DNA of 64,000 nucleotides from Achromobacter seleniivolatilans (GTDB lineage Bacteria; Pseudomonadota; Gammaproteobacteria; Burkholderiales; Burkholderiaceae_B), in NCBI RefSeq assembly GCF_030864005.1, contig NZ_CP132976.1, forward strand, positions 3,162,001-3,226,000, written 5' to 3'. Below the pieces are notes generated by a model, which worked only from the letters and a program-made list of their open reading frames with translations, did not search any database and was not told the origin of the DNA. The position numbers were made by a program, and so were the translations under genes. Positions 55,285 through 64,000 of the stretch are shown piece by piece; the first letter of the stretch is position 1, and each line of letters starts with the position of its first letter.

Positions 55285-56222
55285 GAGGATTCTCCTGCCA
55301 ATTCCGCAGCGGTCACGACGGATGTGCCCAGTTTGCCCACGGCAATGCCGCCAGCCTTGTTGGCCCAGCCCATGGCTTCAACCCACGGCAAACCAATGGC
55401 GCGCGATACCGCCAGCGTGGCCAGCACCGTATCGCCTGCACCAGACACATCAAACACCTCGTGCGCTTGCGCATCGGTGTGTTCGCGCCCTGCATCGGTA
55501 AACATAGTCATGCCCTGCTCGGAACGGGTCACAAGCAAGGCTTCCAGATCCAGATCAGCGCGCAAGCGTTGCGCCCGATCCGTCAATTCGGCTTCGGAAT
55601 TCCAGCGGCCCACAGCTTGCTGCATTTCCGAGCGGTTCGGCGTGACCAGCGTCGCGCCACGATAACGCGTGTAGTCGTCACCCTTGGGGTCCACCAGTAC
55701 CGGTATGCCGGCATGGCGCGCCATGGCGACCAGCGATTCAACTCGCGTCAGCACACCCTTGGCGTAGTCGGACAGCACAATGATGTCGTGATTGGCCAAA
55801 TGACGGGCCAAGGCGGCATCCACGAGGTCCAGCGCGGCCTGCTCGGGGTGCTGCTCAAAGTCCACGCGCAGCAGCTGCTGCTGGCGTCCCAGCACGCGCA
55901 TTTTCAGCGTGGTGTGCAGGGAAGGATCGGCGATCAGGTCCGTCTTGATACCGGCCTCGGCCGACAAACGCCGGATGCTGTCGCCGGCCTCGTCCTCGCC
56001 CAGCACCCCTACCAACGTCACCTGGCCGCCCAGGGCCGCTACGTTGCGCGCCACGTTGGCAGCGCCACCCAGCCGGTCTTCGCGTCGCGCCACACGCACC
56101 ACGGGTACGGGAGCCTCAGGCGAAATGCGTTCGACTTCGCCAAACCAGTAACGGTCCAGCATCACGTCGCCCACCACGAGAACGCGGCTGCGCGAAATGG
56201 CTTCGGAGGGAAAAGGCTTCAT
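55281..56222 (-). CDS. hldE1: D-glycero-beta-D-manno-heptose-7-phosphate kinase
   Basis: A 313-residue PfkB-family kinase making heptose 1,7-bisphosphate for LPS core synthesis. Motifs are [20 protein letters not shown] and [18 protein letters not shown]. The adenylyltransferase half of E. coli HldE is missing, so a separate nucleotidyltransferase (RfaE2) is needed elsewhere. Both ends overlap neighbouring genes (lapB upstream, hldD downstream) by ATGA. Confidence 0.94.
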   Translation of the reverse strand: MKPFPSEAISRSRVLVVGDVMLDRYWFGEVERISPEAPVPVVRVARREDRLGGAANVARNVAALGGQVTLVGVLGEDEAGDSIRRLSAEAGIKTDLIADPSLHTTLKMRVLGRQQQLLRVDFEQHPEQAALDLVDAALARHLANHDIIVLSDYAKGVLTRVESLVAMARHAGIPVLVDPKGDDYTRYRGATLVTPNRSEMQQAVGRWNSEAELTDRAQRLRADLDLEALLVTRSEQGMTMFTDAGREHTDAQAHEVFDVSGAGDTVLATLAVSRAIGLPWVEAMGWANKAGGIAVGKLGTSVVTAAELAGESS

Positions 56223-57448
56223 TCAAGTTCTTCCAAACGGCGCGGCGCATAGGTCTCCCAGGCATTGCAGCCGGGACATTGCCAGTAAAAGCGACGCGCT
56301 TGAAATCCGCAACTGCGGCATGCATAGCGGTCCAGCCGTTGCGTGTGCTTGTGGATCAGGCTACGCAGCAGCGTCAAATCCGCGCCCGGCACCGGGCCTT
56401 GCTCGGCGCCCGGTTGCCCGGCCCCAGCTTCAGGATTGGTCAACTCGGCTTCCAGCAGACGGTCCAGACCCAGCAGCGACGGGTGGCTGCGCAGCGCGCC
56501 TCGGGCAAACGCCCAAGCAACGGCCGAGCCCTGCTGCACCCGCAGTTCGCGGAACACGACATTGAACAGATCCAGCGACGCATGCCGCTGATACTGCTTT
56601 TGCAGGAAGTCCAACCCGGCTTCCACCTGGTTGGCCGCGCGGTAATTGGCCAGCAGTTGTTCGGCCACCAAACCCGCGTATTCCGGCGCATCGGTCATCA
56701 CCGATTCCAGATACAGACGTTCGCGCTTCGGGTCTTGCTCCATCAGCGCCAGGCGGGCGCGCAACATCGCGGTGCGCACCATCGCGCCCTTGCTGACGGA
56801 CACATCCGTCGTAGACAAGGCGTGATCAGCGGCATCCAGCGCCTTGTGCGCGGCATCGATGTCGGCCGGCTTGGACGTCAGCGCCGTCAACGCCTGTTCG
56901 CAGTAGTAATGCACGATCTGCGGAACCGGTTCGTCGACCAGCCCTTGCAGCGTTTTGACGGCCTCGATGGCCCGCGGCCAATCGTGCTCGGATTCAAAGA
57001 TGCGAATCAACGAACGCAAGGCAGGCAGCGCGTAGCGTGTGTCTTTCAATTGCTCAAAGCCGCTTTCCGCGCGATCCAGCATCCCCGCCTTCAGGAAGTC
57101 CTGGGCCAGCTCGTGCTGCGCGTGCTCTCGCTCGGCAGCAGGAAGATCCGAGCGGCTCAACAAGCTTTGATGTACCCGGATTGCGCGCTCCATTTCGCCG
57201 CGACGGCGGAACAGGCTGCCCAGCGCGAAATGCAGCTCAGTGGTTTCGGGGTCCAGTTTGGCAACTTCGACAAAGGCGTCGATCGCGCGGTCCGGCTGCT
57301 CGTTCAGCAGAAAATTCAGGCCCCGGAAGTAGGAGTCGGGCAGGCTGCGGGTTTCCCGAAGCATCTGCCTGATATCGAAGCGCGCGGCCAACCAGCCCAG
57401 CGCAAACAACACTGGTACGAAAATCAACCACCAAGGTTCAAAATCCAC
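56219..57448 (-). CDS. lapB: Lipopolysaccharide assembly protein B
   Basis: A 409-residue inner-membrane protein that with FtsH controls LpxC turnover and so LPS supply. An N-terminal helix (about 5-20) is followed by TPR repeats (for example NFLLNEQPDRAIDAFVEVAK). A rubredoxin-like C-terminal knuckle has YACRSCGFQ and WQCPGCNAWETY. The start is GTG (MDFEPWWLIFVPVLFALGWL). It lies 57 bases after lapA. Confidence 0.95.
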   Translation of the reverse strand: MDFEPWWLIFVPVLFALGWLAARFDIRQMLRETRSLPDSYFRGLNFLLNEQPDRAIDAFVEVAKLDPETTELHFALGSLFRRRGEMERAIRVHQSLLSRSDLPAAEREHAQHELAQDFLKAGMLDRAESGFEQLKDTRYALPALRSLIRIFESEHDWPRAIEAVKTLQGLVDEPVPQIVHYYCEQALTALTSKPADIDAAHKALDAADHALSTTDVSVSKGAMVRTAMLRARLALMEQDPKRERLYLESVMTDAPEYAGLVAEQLLANYRAANQVEAGLDFLQKQYQRHASLDLFNVVFRELRVQQGSAVAWAFARGALRSHPSLLGLDRLLEAELTNPEAGAGQPGAEQGPVPGADLTLLRSLIHKHTQRLDRYACRSCGFQARRFYWQCPGCNAWETYAPRRLEELE

Positions 57449-57505
57449 TGTTCGGGCTCTTGCAGTAATTCAGTGCGAAAAAAAAGGCTTTCGAGCCGCA
57501 AGCCA

Positions 57506-57820
57506 TTACAGCGGCGACATCGGAGCGACGGCTTCCGGCGGCACAACGGGCGTCGTGCCATTCACGGCGGCCTGCACGCGGTCCAGCTCACGGCGCAAGC
57601 GCATGGCTTCGCGGCGGCGGCGCATGGCGGCGGGCACGGTCAGCAACAGGCCGAACAAGGCGCCAGCCACAAACACAACCAGCATGACAACGATCAACGG
57701 CACGTCTTGGACGACGTAATCTGCGTAAAACTTCACCGCAACCGGATCGGTGTTCTTCAAGGCAAACATCAATACCGCAATAAACACGAGCAATCGCAGG
57801 GCCCAGACAAGGTAGCGCAT
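57506..57820 (-). CDS. lapA: Lipopolysaccharide assembly protein A domain protein
   Basis: A 104-residue inner-membrane protein with two helices (about 5-20 and 42-65) and the LapA motif FALKNTDPVAVKFYADY. A short coiled-coil of about 25 residues follows (RRREAMRLRRELDRVQAAV), then a Pro-rich tail. It acts with LapB in LPS assembly. TGGAG precedes the ATG. Interval 57821-57961 upstream has no gene and should hold the promoter. Confidence 0.93.
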   Translation of the reverse strand: MRYLVWALRLLVFIAVLMFALKNTDPVAVKFYADYVVQDVPLIVVMLVVFVAGALFGLLLTVPAAMRRRREAMRLRRELDRVQAAVNGTTPVVPPEAVAPMSPL

Positions 57821-57961
57821 GACGCATGCTCCAAAGAATTCAAGACCGTCAATTGTAAGCGACGTCTCTCACCCCAGCTAAAAAAATCCCTGCGGCGCGC
57901 CTCAACACGCAGATGAGTCCGCCCAAAGGGGTGCGAGACAACAGGAGCAACGCGGAAAAAA

Positions 57962-57991
57962 CAAAGCCCCTTGATTTCTCAAGGGGCTTTG
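57962..57991 (-). terminator. Terminator of the rpsA-ihfB operon
   Basis: CAAAGCCCCTTGA and TCAAGGGGCTTTG form a perfect 13-base stem with a TTTC loop; on the minus strand a T run follows, 43 bases after the ihfB stop. Confidence 0.92.
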
Positions 57992-58034
57992 TTCGCGGTC
58001 CGATCTGCCCGAAGGCAGCGTTGCTCAGCCGACG

Positions 58035-58394
58035 TCAGTGCATGGCGTGCAGATTTGCCATGGAAGGCATCGGCTCACTCGATCCAGAAGATTGAGCGTC
58101 CTCTTCATTGCCGCCGACCAGGTCCACCCTTTCGCGCAATTCCTTGCCTGCCTTGAAGTGCGGCACCTGTTTACCAGGTACCAGCACTTGTTCGCCGGAC
58201 TTCGGATTGCGGCCGATTCGGGGAGACCGCTGCGACAACGAGAAGCTGCCAAAACCACGTATCTCGATGCGCTGACCCGAGGCCAAGGCCTGGGTCATTG
58301 CATCCAGCACGGTCTTGACCGCGTAATCGGTGTCACGGGCGGCCAGCTGAGGATAGCGGGCCGCCAAGGCGGCGATCAGCTCCGACTTGGTCAC
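58035..58394 (-). CDS. ihfB: Integration host factor beta subunit, with a C-terminal extension
   Basis: A 119-residue HU/IHF-fold DNA-bending protein that pairs with IhfA. The core (1-94) has [20 protein letters not shown] and [27 protein letters not shown], with the DNA-intercalating Pro in the arm. The last 25 residues (from about 95) are an acidic then Met/His-containing extension absent from E. coli IHF. The start is GTG, three bases after the rpsA stop, so translation is probably coupled. Confidence 0.95.
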   Translation of the reverse strand: MTKSELIAALAARYPQLAARDTDYAVKTVLDAMTQALASGQRIEIRGFGSFSLSQRSPRIGRNPKSGEQVLVPGKQVPHFKAGKELRERVDLVGGNEEDAQSSGSSEPMPSMANLHAMH

Positions 58395-58397
58395 GAA

Positions 58398-60110
58398 TTA
58401 ACCGTCGTTGCGCTGTTGGTCCAGCTTGGCCTTCAGCAGCGCGCCGAGGTTGGTGGTGCCGGACGAGGCGCTTGCATCAGACATGCGCTGGATCGTGTCG
58501 GCGGTTTCGGCGTTGTCACGGGCCTTGATCGACAGTTGGATCGAACGCGTCTTGCGGTCGATGTTGACGATCATGGCTTCGATGTTTTCGCCAGCGTTCA
58601 GAACGGTGGTGGCATCTTCAACGCGGCCCGAGGAGATCTCGGAAGCGCGCAGGTAGCCTTCAACGTCAACCGACAGCGTAACAACAGCGCCCTTGGCTTC
58701 GACCGACTTGATGGTGCCCGGAACAACGGCGCCCTTGTCAAACGTGGCCACGAAGTTGTTGAAGGGGTCGCCTTCCAGCTGCTTGATGCCCAGCGAGATG
58801 CGTTCCTTGTCGGTATCGATGCCCAGAACCACGGCTTCGATCTCGTCACCCTTCTTGAAGTTGCGCACGGCTTCTTCGCCGGTTTCCGTCCACGACAAGT
58901 CGGACAGGTGAACCAAGCCATCGATGCCGCCGGGCAGACCGACGAACACGCCGAAGTCGGTGATCGACTTGATGGCGCCGCGGACCTTGTCACCGCGCTT
59001 GAAGTTCGTAGCGAACTCTTCCCACGGGTTCTGGCGGCATTGCTTCATGCCCAGCGAGATACGACGACGGTCTTCGTCGATTTCCAGGACCATGACTTCG
59101 ACTTCTTCGCCCAGGGTAACAACCTTGCGCGGGTCGACGTTCTTGTTGGTCCAGTCCATTTCGGAGACGTGAACCAGGCCTTCGATGCCGGCTTCGACTT
59201 CGACGAAGGCGCCGTAGTCGGTCAGGTTCGTGACCTTACCGAACAGACGGGTGCCTTGCGGGTAACGACGGGCCAGGCCCACCCACGGATCTTCGCCCAG
59301 TTGCTTGACGCCCAGCGAGACGCGGCTCTTTTCTTGGTCGAACTTGAGGACCTTGGCTTCGACTTCCTGACCCACTTGCAGGACTTCGGACGGGTGACGC
59401 ACGCGGCGCCATGCCATGTCGGTGATGTGCAGCAGGCCGTCGATACCGCCCAGGTCAACGAACGCGCCGTAATCGGTGATGTTCTTGACCACGCCCTTGA
59501 CCACAGCACCTTCGTGCAGGGTTTCGAGCAGCTTTTGACGCTCTTCGCCCATGCTGGCTTCCAGCACTTGGCGACGCGACAGCACAACGTTGTTGCGCTT
59601 GCGGTCGAGCTTGATGACCTTGAATTCGAGGGTCTTGCCTTCGTACGGGGTGGTGTCCTTGACCGGACGCAGATCCACCAGCGAACCGGGCAGGAACGCG
59701 CGGATGCCGTTGGTCATGACGGTCAGGCCGCCCTTCACCTTGCCGGTGATGGTGCCGGTAACCAGTTCGCCGTTTTCCAGGGCCTTTTCCAGCTGCAGCC
59801 AGGCCGACAGGCGCTTGGCGCGGTCACGCGACAGGATCGTGTCGCCGTAGCCGTTTTCCAGGGAATCAATGGCCACCGAGACGAAATCGCCGGGTTGCAC
59901 TTCGAGCTCGCCCTGGTCATTCAGGAACTCTTCCAGGGGGATCAGCGCTTCGGACTTCAGGCCGGCGTTGACGACGACGAAGTTATGGTCGACGCGCACG
60001 ACTTCGGCGCTGATGACCTCGCCGGACTTCATGTCCTGGCTCTTGAGGCTTTGGGCGAAAAGGTCGGCGAAACTTTCGCCGCCGGTGGCGGTAGTGGAAA
60101 CGGAAGACAT
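58398..60110 (-). CDS. rpsA: 30S ribosomal protein S1
   Basis: A 570-residue mRNA-binding ribosomal protein with six S1 (OB-fold) repeats. The fourth-type repeat [27 protein letters not shown] and the following [20 protein letters not shown] are clear. It binds leader regions for translation initiation and may autoregulate. The ATG at 60110 ([17 protein letters not shown]) is preferred; ATG at 60125 would add five residues. The 190-base gap from cmk contains no gene and likely holds its leader and promoter. Confidence 0.97.
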   Translation of the reverse strand: MSSVSTTATGGESFADLFAQSLKSQDMKSGEVISAEVVRVDHNFVVVNAGLKSEALIPLEEFLNDQGELEVQPGDFVSVAIDSLENGYGDTILSRDRAKRLSAWLQLEKALENGELVTGTITGKVKGGLTVMTNGIRAFLPGSLVDLRPVKDTTPYEGKTLEFKVIKLDRKRNNVVLSRRQVLEASMGEERQKLLETLHEGAVVKGVVKNITDYGAFVDLGGIDGLLHITDMAWRRVRHPSEVLQVGQEVEAKVLKFDQEKSRVSLGVKQLGEDPWVGLARRYPQGTRLFGKVTNLTDYGAFVEVEAGIEGLVHVSEMDWTNKNVDPRKVVTLGEEVEVMVLEIDEDRRRISLGMKQCRQNPWEEFATNFKRGDKVRGAIKSITDFGVFVGLPGGIDGLVHLSDLSWTETGEEAVRNFKKGDEIEAVVLGIDTDKERISLGIKQLEGDPFNNFVATFDKGAVVPGTIKSVEAKGAVVTLSVDVEGYLRASEISSGRVEDATTVLNAGENIEAMIVNIDRKTRSIQLSIKARDNAETADTIQRMSDASASSGTTNLGALLKAKLDQQRNDG

Positions 60111-60300
60111 GGGGTTGAAATCCATTGGGCCGAAATGGCCGTTAAGAACACACCGCAGCGGATTGCCCGCCACAGTGGAGTCAAAATACCTGTCAGCTGG
60201 TTCGCCCTGCGGGGTGGCCCGTGGGGGTTACGCCTGGCTTGAACAGGGCCTAATCAAAAAAAACGAAGTCGGTTTCTAGCGGGTTTCTGGCGGTCTGCCT

Positions 60301-60990
60301 TCAGGCTTGCGCCTGCGCTTTATTCCAGAAATCCAGTATTGCCTGCACTGTTTCTGCAATCGTCAAATCAGACGAATCCAGCACGTGTGCGTCTGCTGCG
60401 GGAGCAAGGGGCGCCGTGGCGCGTTCGGTGTCGCGGGCGTCTCGCTCGCGCATATCTCGCAGAAGGTCTTGAAGATTAGCAGAAATTCCCTTTTCGATCA
60501 ACTGCTTACGGCGCCTCTCCGCCCGGGCAACCACATCGGCAACCAGGAACACCTTCAGGGACGCATCAGGGAACACGACCGTGCCCATATCCCGCCCATC
60601 CGCCACCAGCCCCGGGGGCAGGCGGAAAGCGCGCTGGCGCTCAAGCAAAGCATGGCGCACGCCAGGAAAAGCCGCGATGCGGGAGGCAAAGTTACCGACC
60701 TCTTCGCGACGGATTTCGTGGCCGACGTCCACGCCTTTCAGATAGACATGGGGTCCTTCAAAACGCACATCCAGGGTCTCGGCCACGCGCGCCACGCCAG
60801 CCTCGTCCTCGGCGGCTACGCCTTGGTTCAAGGCGGCCAGCGCGGTCAGGCGATACAAGGCGCCGCTATCCAGCACCGCCCAGCCCAACGCCTTGGCGAC
60901 ACGGTGAGCCACAGTGCCCTTGCCGGAGGCAGTCGGACCATCGATAGTGATGACGGCTGCGGGAGAATCAATCGAAGAAGTCGAAGTCAT
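60301..60990 (-). CDS. cmk: Cytidylate kinase
   Basis: A 229-residue P-loop kinase phosphorylating CMP and dCMP. The P-loop is [18 protein letters not shown], and the NMP-binding region has [20 protein letters not shown]. The residues [10 protein letters not shown] form the lid region. It starts 12 bases after the aroA stop and precedes rpsA, as in many proteobacteria. Confidence 0.97.
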   Translation of the reverse strand: MTSTSSIDSPAAVITIDGPTASGKGTVAHRVAKALGWAVLDSGALYRLTALAALNQGVAAEDEAGVARVAETLDVRFEGPHVYLKGVDVGHEIRREEVGNFASRIAAFPGVRHALLERQRAFRLPPGLVADGRDMGTVVFPDASLKVFLVADVVARAERRRKQLIEKGISANLQDLLRDMRERDARDTERATAPLAPAADAHVLDSSDLTIAETVQAILDFWNKAQAQA

Positions 60991-61002
60991 TTCGGGTTTT
61001 CG

Positions 61003-62325
61003 CTAGGCCGATACCAGGCTTGCGTAGACATCAAAGTAACCCGGGAACGTCTTGCTGACGCAACCCGGTTCCAAAATACGCACTGCGGCCGGGCCGAAGG
61101 CCGCCAGCGAGAAACACATCGCCATGCGATGGTCGTCCCAGGTGCCGATATGCGCATCACGCCAGGCATCCTGTGCCGGAGGCGTCACCAAAAGCCAATC
61201 CGGCCCCGATTCCACTTGCGCGCCCAGCTTTTCAAGCTCGGTCTGCATGGCGTGGATGCGGTCGGTTTCCTTTACGCGCCAACTGCCGATGTTGCGCAGA
61301 CGGCACGGACCATCGGCGTAAAGGGCCAGCGCGGCAGCGGTCATGGCGGCGTCGGGGATCAAATTGAAATCGGTATCGAAGGCTTTTAACCGTTCGCCTT
61401 GCGCGACCTGGATGCCCGACACTTCGATCCAATCAGGCCCATAGGTCACTTTGGCGCCCATCTGTTCCAAGGTGCCGGCAAAGGCCACGTCACCCTGGAT
61501 GCTGTCCGCGCCCACGCCAGTGACGCGCAGCGGACCGCCGCCAATTGCGCCCAGCGCCAAGAAGTAGGAGGCCGTGGAGGCATCCCCTTCGACCGCGATC
61601 TGGCCCGGGCTGCGGTAACCCGCCCCGCCTTCAATCACGAAGCGGCTCCAGCCGTCGCGCCGCACTTGCACACCAAAACGCGCCATGAGATTCAGCGTGA
61701 TTTCGATGTAAGGCTTGGAAATCAACTCGCCAACCACTTCGATCGTGACGGGTTTGCCGCTGCGGCCGGCTTGCAGGGGTGCGGCCAAAAGCAAGGCAGT
61801 CAGAAACTGGCTGGACACGGAACCCTGCACGCGGGTCACGGCATCCACGGCGATCTCGCCGCGACCGATATGCAGGGGCGGATAGCCGGGCTGGCCCAGA
61901 TAATCGATTCGCGCACCCATCGCATTCAGGGCGTCGGCCAAGTCGCCTATAGGACGTTCGTGCATGCGCGGCACGCCCGACAAACGGTAATCGCCGCCCA
62001 TCAAGGCCAGCGCGGCAGTCAACGGACGGATCGCCGTACCGGCGTTACCCATGAACAGATCTGCGCTTTCCACCGGAAAACGGCTTACGCCGTCCACCGT
62101 GACGCGGCCCGCATCAAGGTCTGACACCTGCACGCCCAACTGGCGCAAAGCGCCCAGCATGACGCGCGTGTCATCGGAATCCAGCAAGCCCGTGATGACC
62201 GTGCTGCCCTCGGCGATCGCAGCCAGCAGCAATACGCGGTTCGAAATGCTCTTGGAACCCGGCAGCGCCATCACGCCCTGCGCATGCCGCACACGCGGCA
62301 GGTCCAGATAAGGCAAAGCACTCAT
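61003..62325 (-). CDS. aroA: 3-phosphoshikimate 1-carboxyvinyltransferase (EPSP synthase)
   Basis: A 440-residue shikimate-pathway enzyme joining PEP to shikimate-3-phosphate. Signatures are [39 protein letters not shown], and [24 protein letters not shown] precedes the ATG by six bases. It lies four bases after tyrA on the same strand. Confidence 0.97.
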   Translation of the reverse strand: MSALPYLDLPRVRHAQGVMALPGSKSISNRVLLLAAIAEGSTVITGLLDSDDTRVMLGALRQLGVQVSDLDAGRVTVDGVSRFPVESADLFMGNAGTAIRPLTAALALMGGDYRLSGVPRMHERPIGDLADALNAMGARIDYLGQPGYPPLHIGRGEIAVDAVTRVQGSVSSQFLTALLLAAPLQAGRSGKPVTIEVVGELISKPYIEITLNLMARFGVQVRRDGWSRFVIEGGAGYRSPGQIAVEGDASTASYFLALGAIGGGPLRVTGVGADSIQGDVAFAGTLEQMGAKVTYGPDWIEVSGIQVAQGERLKAFDTDFNLIPDAAMTAAALALYADGPCRLRNIGSWRVKETDRIHAMQTELEKLGAQVESGPDWLLVTPPAQDAWRDAHIGTWDDHRMAMCFSLAAFGPAAVRILEPGCVSKTFPGYFDVYASLVSA

Positions 62326-62329
62326 GTCT

Positions 62330-63232
62330 TTACTCCTTGCGCCAGTTGCGGCGCGCCTGGGCTGCGGTATCCAGCAGCGTCAGCAAGGCCGTCTCATCGC
62401 CATCGGCGATAGCGCGTTCGGCACGATCCAGCACGGCGCGCACATCGGCAAGCTCCGCCAGCATCGCGTCGCGATTAGATAAAAAGATATCGCGCCACAT
62501 CTCCGGCGAGCCCGCCGCAATGCGCGTGAAATCACGAAAACCACTGCCGGCCAAGTCCAGGCGCGTACGGGCATCAGCGGCAGTGGCCACTTGTTCCATA
62601 TAAACGGCAGACACCAGATGCGGCAAATGGCTTACCGAGGCCAGCACCCGGTCATGCGCATCGGCGTCCATATTGATCACGAACGCCCCGCAGGCCTGCC
62701 AGGCGCGGCGCACCAGATCGATCGACGTCTCGCTGTTTTCGGACAAAGGCGTCAGGATGACGTTGCGGTTGCGGTATAGCTCTGCATCGGCTGCCTCCGG
62801 CCCCGTGCGCTCGGCGCCCGCGATCGGATGACCGGGCACAAAGCGTCCGGCCTGCTCGGCCAGCGCCTCGCGTGCGGCAACGACCACTTCGGCCTTGGTG
62901 CTGCCCGCATCGGTCAGCACCGTGCTTACACCCAAATGCCCGCGCATCCGCGCCAACACATTTTTCAATCCGCCAACGGGCGTAGACAGCAGAACCAGGT
63001 CTGCGCGCGCAGCGGCCTCTTCGGCGCTAACCGCCTCGTCGATCAAGCCCAGCTCTACCGCACGCGCCAGGGACGACGCGTTGCGCCCTACCCCCAACAC
63101 GCGGCCGACCTGCCCCGCTCGCCGCAAGGCGGCGGCAAAAGATCCGCCAATCAAGCCCACGCCAACAACAGCCAATACAGGAATCAGGGGGCCAGCGGCC
63201 CCCTGATCTGAAGAAGGTAACGCGTCGTTCAT
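62330..63232 (-). CDS. tyrA: Prephenate dehydrogenase
   Basis: A 300-residue NAD(P)-dependent enzyme converting prephenate to 4-hydroxyphenylpyruvate for tyrosine, or arogenate if cyclohexadienyl type. The Rossmann motif is [20 protein letters not shown]; the active site has [18 protein letters not shown] and [15 protein letters not shown]. No chorismate mutase domain is fused. Its start overlaps the hisC stop (ATGA). Confidence 0.95.
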   Translation of the reverse strand: MNDALPSSDQGAAGPLIPVLAVVGVGLIGGSFAAALRRAGQVGRVLGVGRNASSLARAVELGLIDEAVSAEEAAARADLVLLSTPVGGLKNVLARMRGHLGVSTVLTDAGSTKAEVVVAAREALAEQAGRFVPGHPIAGAERTGPEAADAELYRNRNVILTPLSENSETSIDLVRRAWQACGAFVINMDADAHDRVLASVSHLPHLVSAVYMEQVATAADARTRLDLAGSGFRDFTRIAAGSPEMWRDIFLSNRDAMLAELADVRAVLDRAERAIADGDETALLTLLDTAAQARRNWRKE

Positions 63233-64000
63233 GCGGTCAGAATAGCGGTCAGGGCATCAATGAATCGGGCGTTTTCTTCCGGCAGGCCGATCGACACGCG
63301 CAACCATTCAGGCAGACCATCACCCGCAACCGGGCGCACGATCACGCCACGCTTTAGCAATTCCAGATTGATGCGCGGCGCATCGCCGACATGCACCAGC
63401 ACGAAGTTGCCATAGCTGGGCACATAGCGCAGCGCCAGCCGGTCGAACGCAGCGCAAAGCTGTTCCTTGCCCGATTTGTTCGACGCATACGCTTCTTGCA
63501 GATAGGCGGCGTCGTTCAGCGCGGCAATCGCGGCGGCTTGCGCCAGCGTGTTGACGTTAAACGGCTGACGCACGCGGTTCAGCAAATCGGTCAGCACAGG
63601 CTGCGCCACCGAGAATCCCACGCGCAAACCCGCCAGCCCATAGGCTTTGGAGAACGTGCGCGAAATGATCAGGTTTGAATAGCGGCGCGCAAGCGCGGTG
63701 CTGTCAAAGCGGAACTCAGGACCCAGGTACTCGTTGTAGGCCTCGTCCAGCACAACCGTGACACGGTCGCCATGAGCCGCCTGGACGCGCTCCAGGAAGG
63801 CGGCGATCTTGTCGCCCGGCACGAACGTGCCAGTCGGGTTGTTCGGGTTGGCAATGAACACCAGGCGGGTGTCGTCAGCAATGGCGTCGAACATCGCGTC
63901 CAGGTCATGGCCGTAGTCCTTCGCCGGCACCACGATGTGGCGCGCGCCGCGCGCCTGCGTCGCCAACCGGTAAACCGCGAACGAATGCTGGGCATACACG
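63229..64000 (-). CDS. hisC: Histidinol-phosphate aminotransferase, partial (N-terminus beyond the window)
   Basis: The C-terminal 256 or so residues of a class I/II PLP aminotransferase. FIANPNNPTGTFVPGDKIAA, LDEAYNEYL and ISRTFSKAYGLAGLRVGF (with the PLP lysine) are visible. In this genomic block the enzyme is HisC2-like and may also transaminate aromatic keto acids. The upstream part, including the start, lies past position 64000. Overlap with tyrA marks one operon. Confidence 0.93.
   Translation of the reverse strand, partial: VYAQHSFAVYRLATQARGARHIVVPAKDYGHDLDAMFDAIADDTRLVFIANPNNPTGTFVPGDKIAAFLERVQAAHGDRVTVVLDEAYNEYLGPEFRFDSTALARRYSNLIISRTFSKAYGLAGLRVGFSVAQPVLTDLLNRVRQPFNVNTLAQAAAIAALNDAAYLQEAYASNKSGKEQLCAAFDRLALRYVPSYGNFVLVHVGDAPRINLELLKRGVIVRPVAGDGLPEWLRVSIGLPEENARFIDALTAILTA

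Noticed and set aside
58038..60242. A very long open frame on the plus strand opposite ihfB and rpsA
   Set aside because: It lies wholly antisense to two well-defined genes, its translation is His/Gln/Val-rich with no domain pattern, and it has no ribosome site. Such frames arise from codon bias in GC-rich DNA.

Overview
The window looks like a chromosomal segment of a betaproteobacterium of the Burkholderiales, most likely Alcaligenaceae (Achromobacter/Bordetella type). The reasons are GC-rich dense coding, a Bug-family (TctC) solute receptor, type B ribosomal protein L31, the conserved block hisC-tyrA-aroA-cmk-rpsA-ihfB-lapA-lapB-hldE1-hldD, and an AspT/AspD system of the kind known from Alcaligenes and Comamonas. 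The genus is an inference from gene content. No insertion sequence, prophage, integrase or CRISPR array is visible.

Layout, left to right. Positions 1-51 hold the first codons of a leftward gene preceded by a near-perfect Zur-type operator. Divergent tRNA-Asn(GTT) and tRNA-Thr(CGT) follow, then a QseBC/TctDE-like two-component system and a Do-type periplasmic protease. Between the kinase and the protease lies a tandem 11-bp repeat resembling a PmrA/QseB box. Next come maiA, ispH and an SlpA-type FKBP (minus), radC, kynB-kynA, rpmE2, an ArnT/PMT-like glycosyltransferase and a MATE exporter (plus).

From 12.6 to 21.9 kb is a phenylacetate catabolism cluster on the minus strand, paaA-B-C-D-E-N-G-I-K, with the PaaX repressor gene divergent from it. 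A consensus sigma-70 promoter and a direct-repeat operator candidate lie between paaA and paaX. paaF, paaH and paaJ are not in the window. From 22 to 30 kb are housekeeping genes: nnrE, orn, an M48 protease, rsgA, a Nudix CoA pyrophosphatase, rplS, an EamA transporter, a tail-anchored unknown and a radical SAM protein.

From 30.2 to 37.2 kb, sbp-cysT-cysW-cysA-cysH-cysD-cysN form one sulfate uptake and activation operon, with an APS-type reductase carrying iron-sulfur cysteines. A 1-Cys peroxiredoxin and an acyl-CoA dehydrogenase follow. Then comes an aspT-aspD-aspT cluster: an aspartate 4-decarboxylase flanked by two divergent AspT-type antiporters. Its AspD has a histone-H1-like Lys/Ala-rich tail. 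The cluster sits between the acyl-CoA dehydrogenase gene and etfBA. A histone-deacetylase-family gene and mltB follow head to head, then a cyclase/IclR/Bug catabolic module, cysM, a ComEA-like gene, and the heptose/LapAB operon. The aromatic amino acid/rpsA operon runs off the right edge inside hisC.

The least explained parts are the tailed AspD with paired AspT proteins, the two candidate operators (Zur type at 34-48, PmrA/QseB type at 2727-2748), the kynB-kynA pair without kynU, and a probably leaderless IclR regulator.
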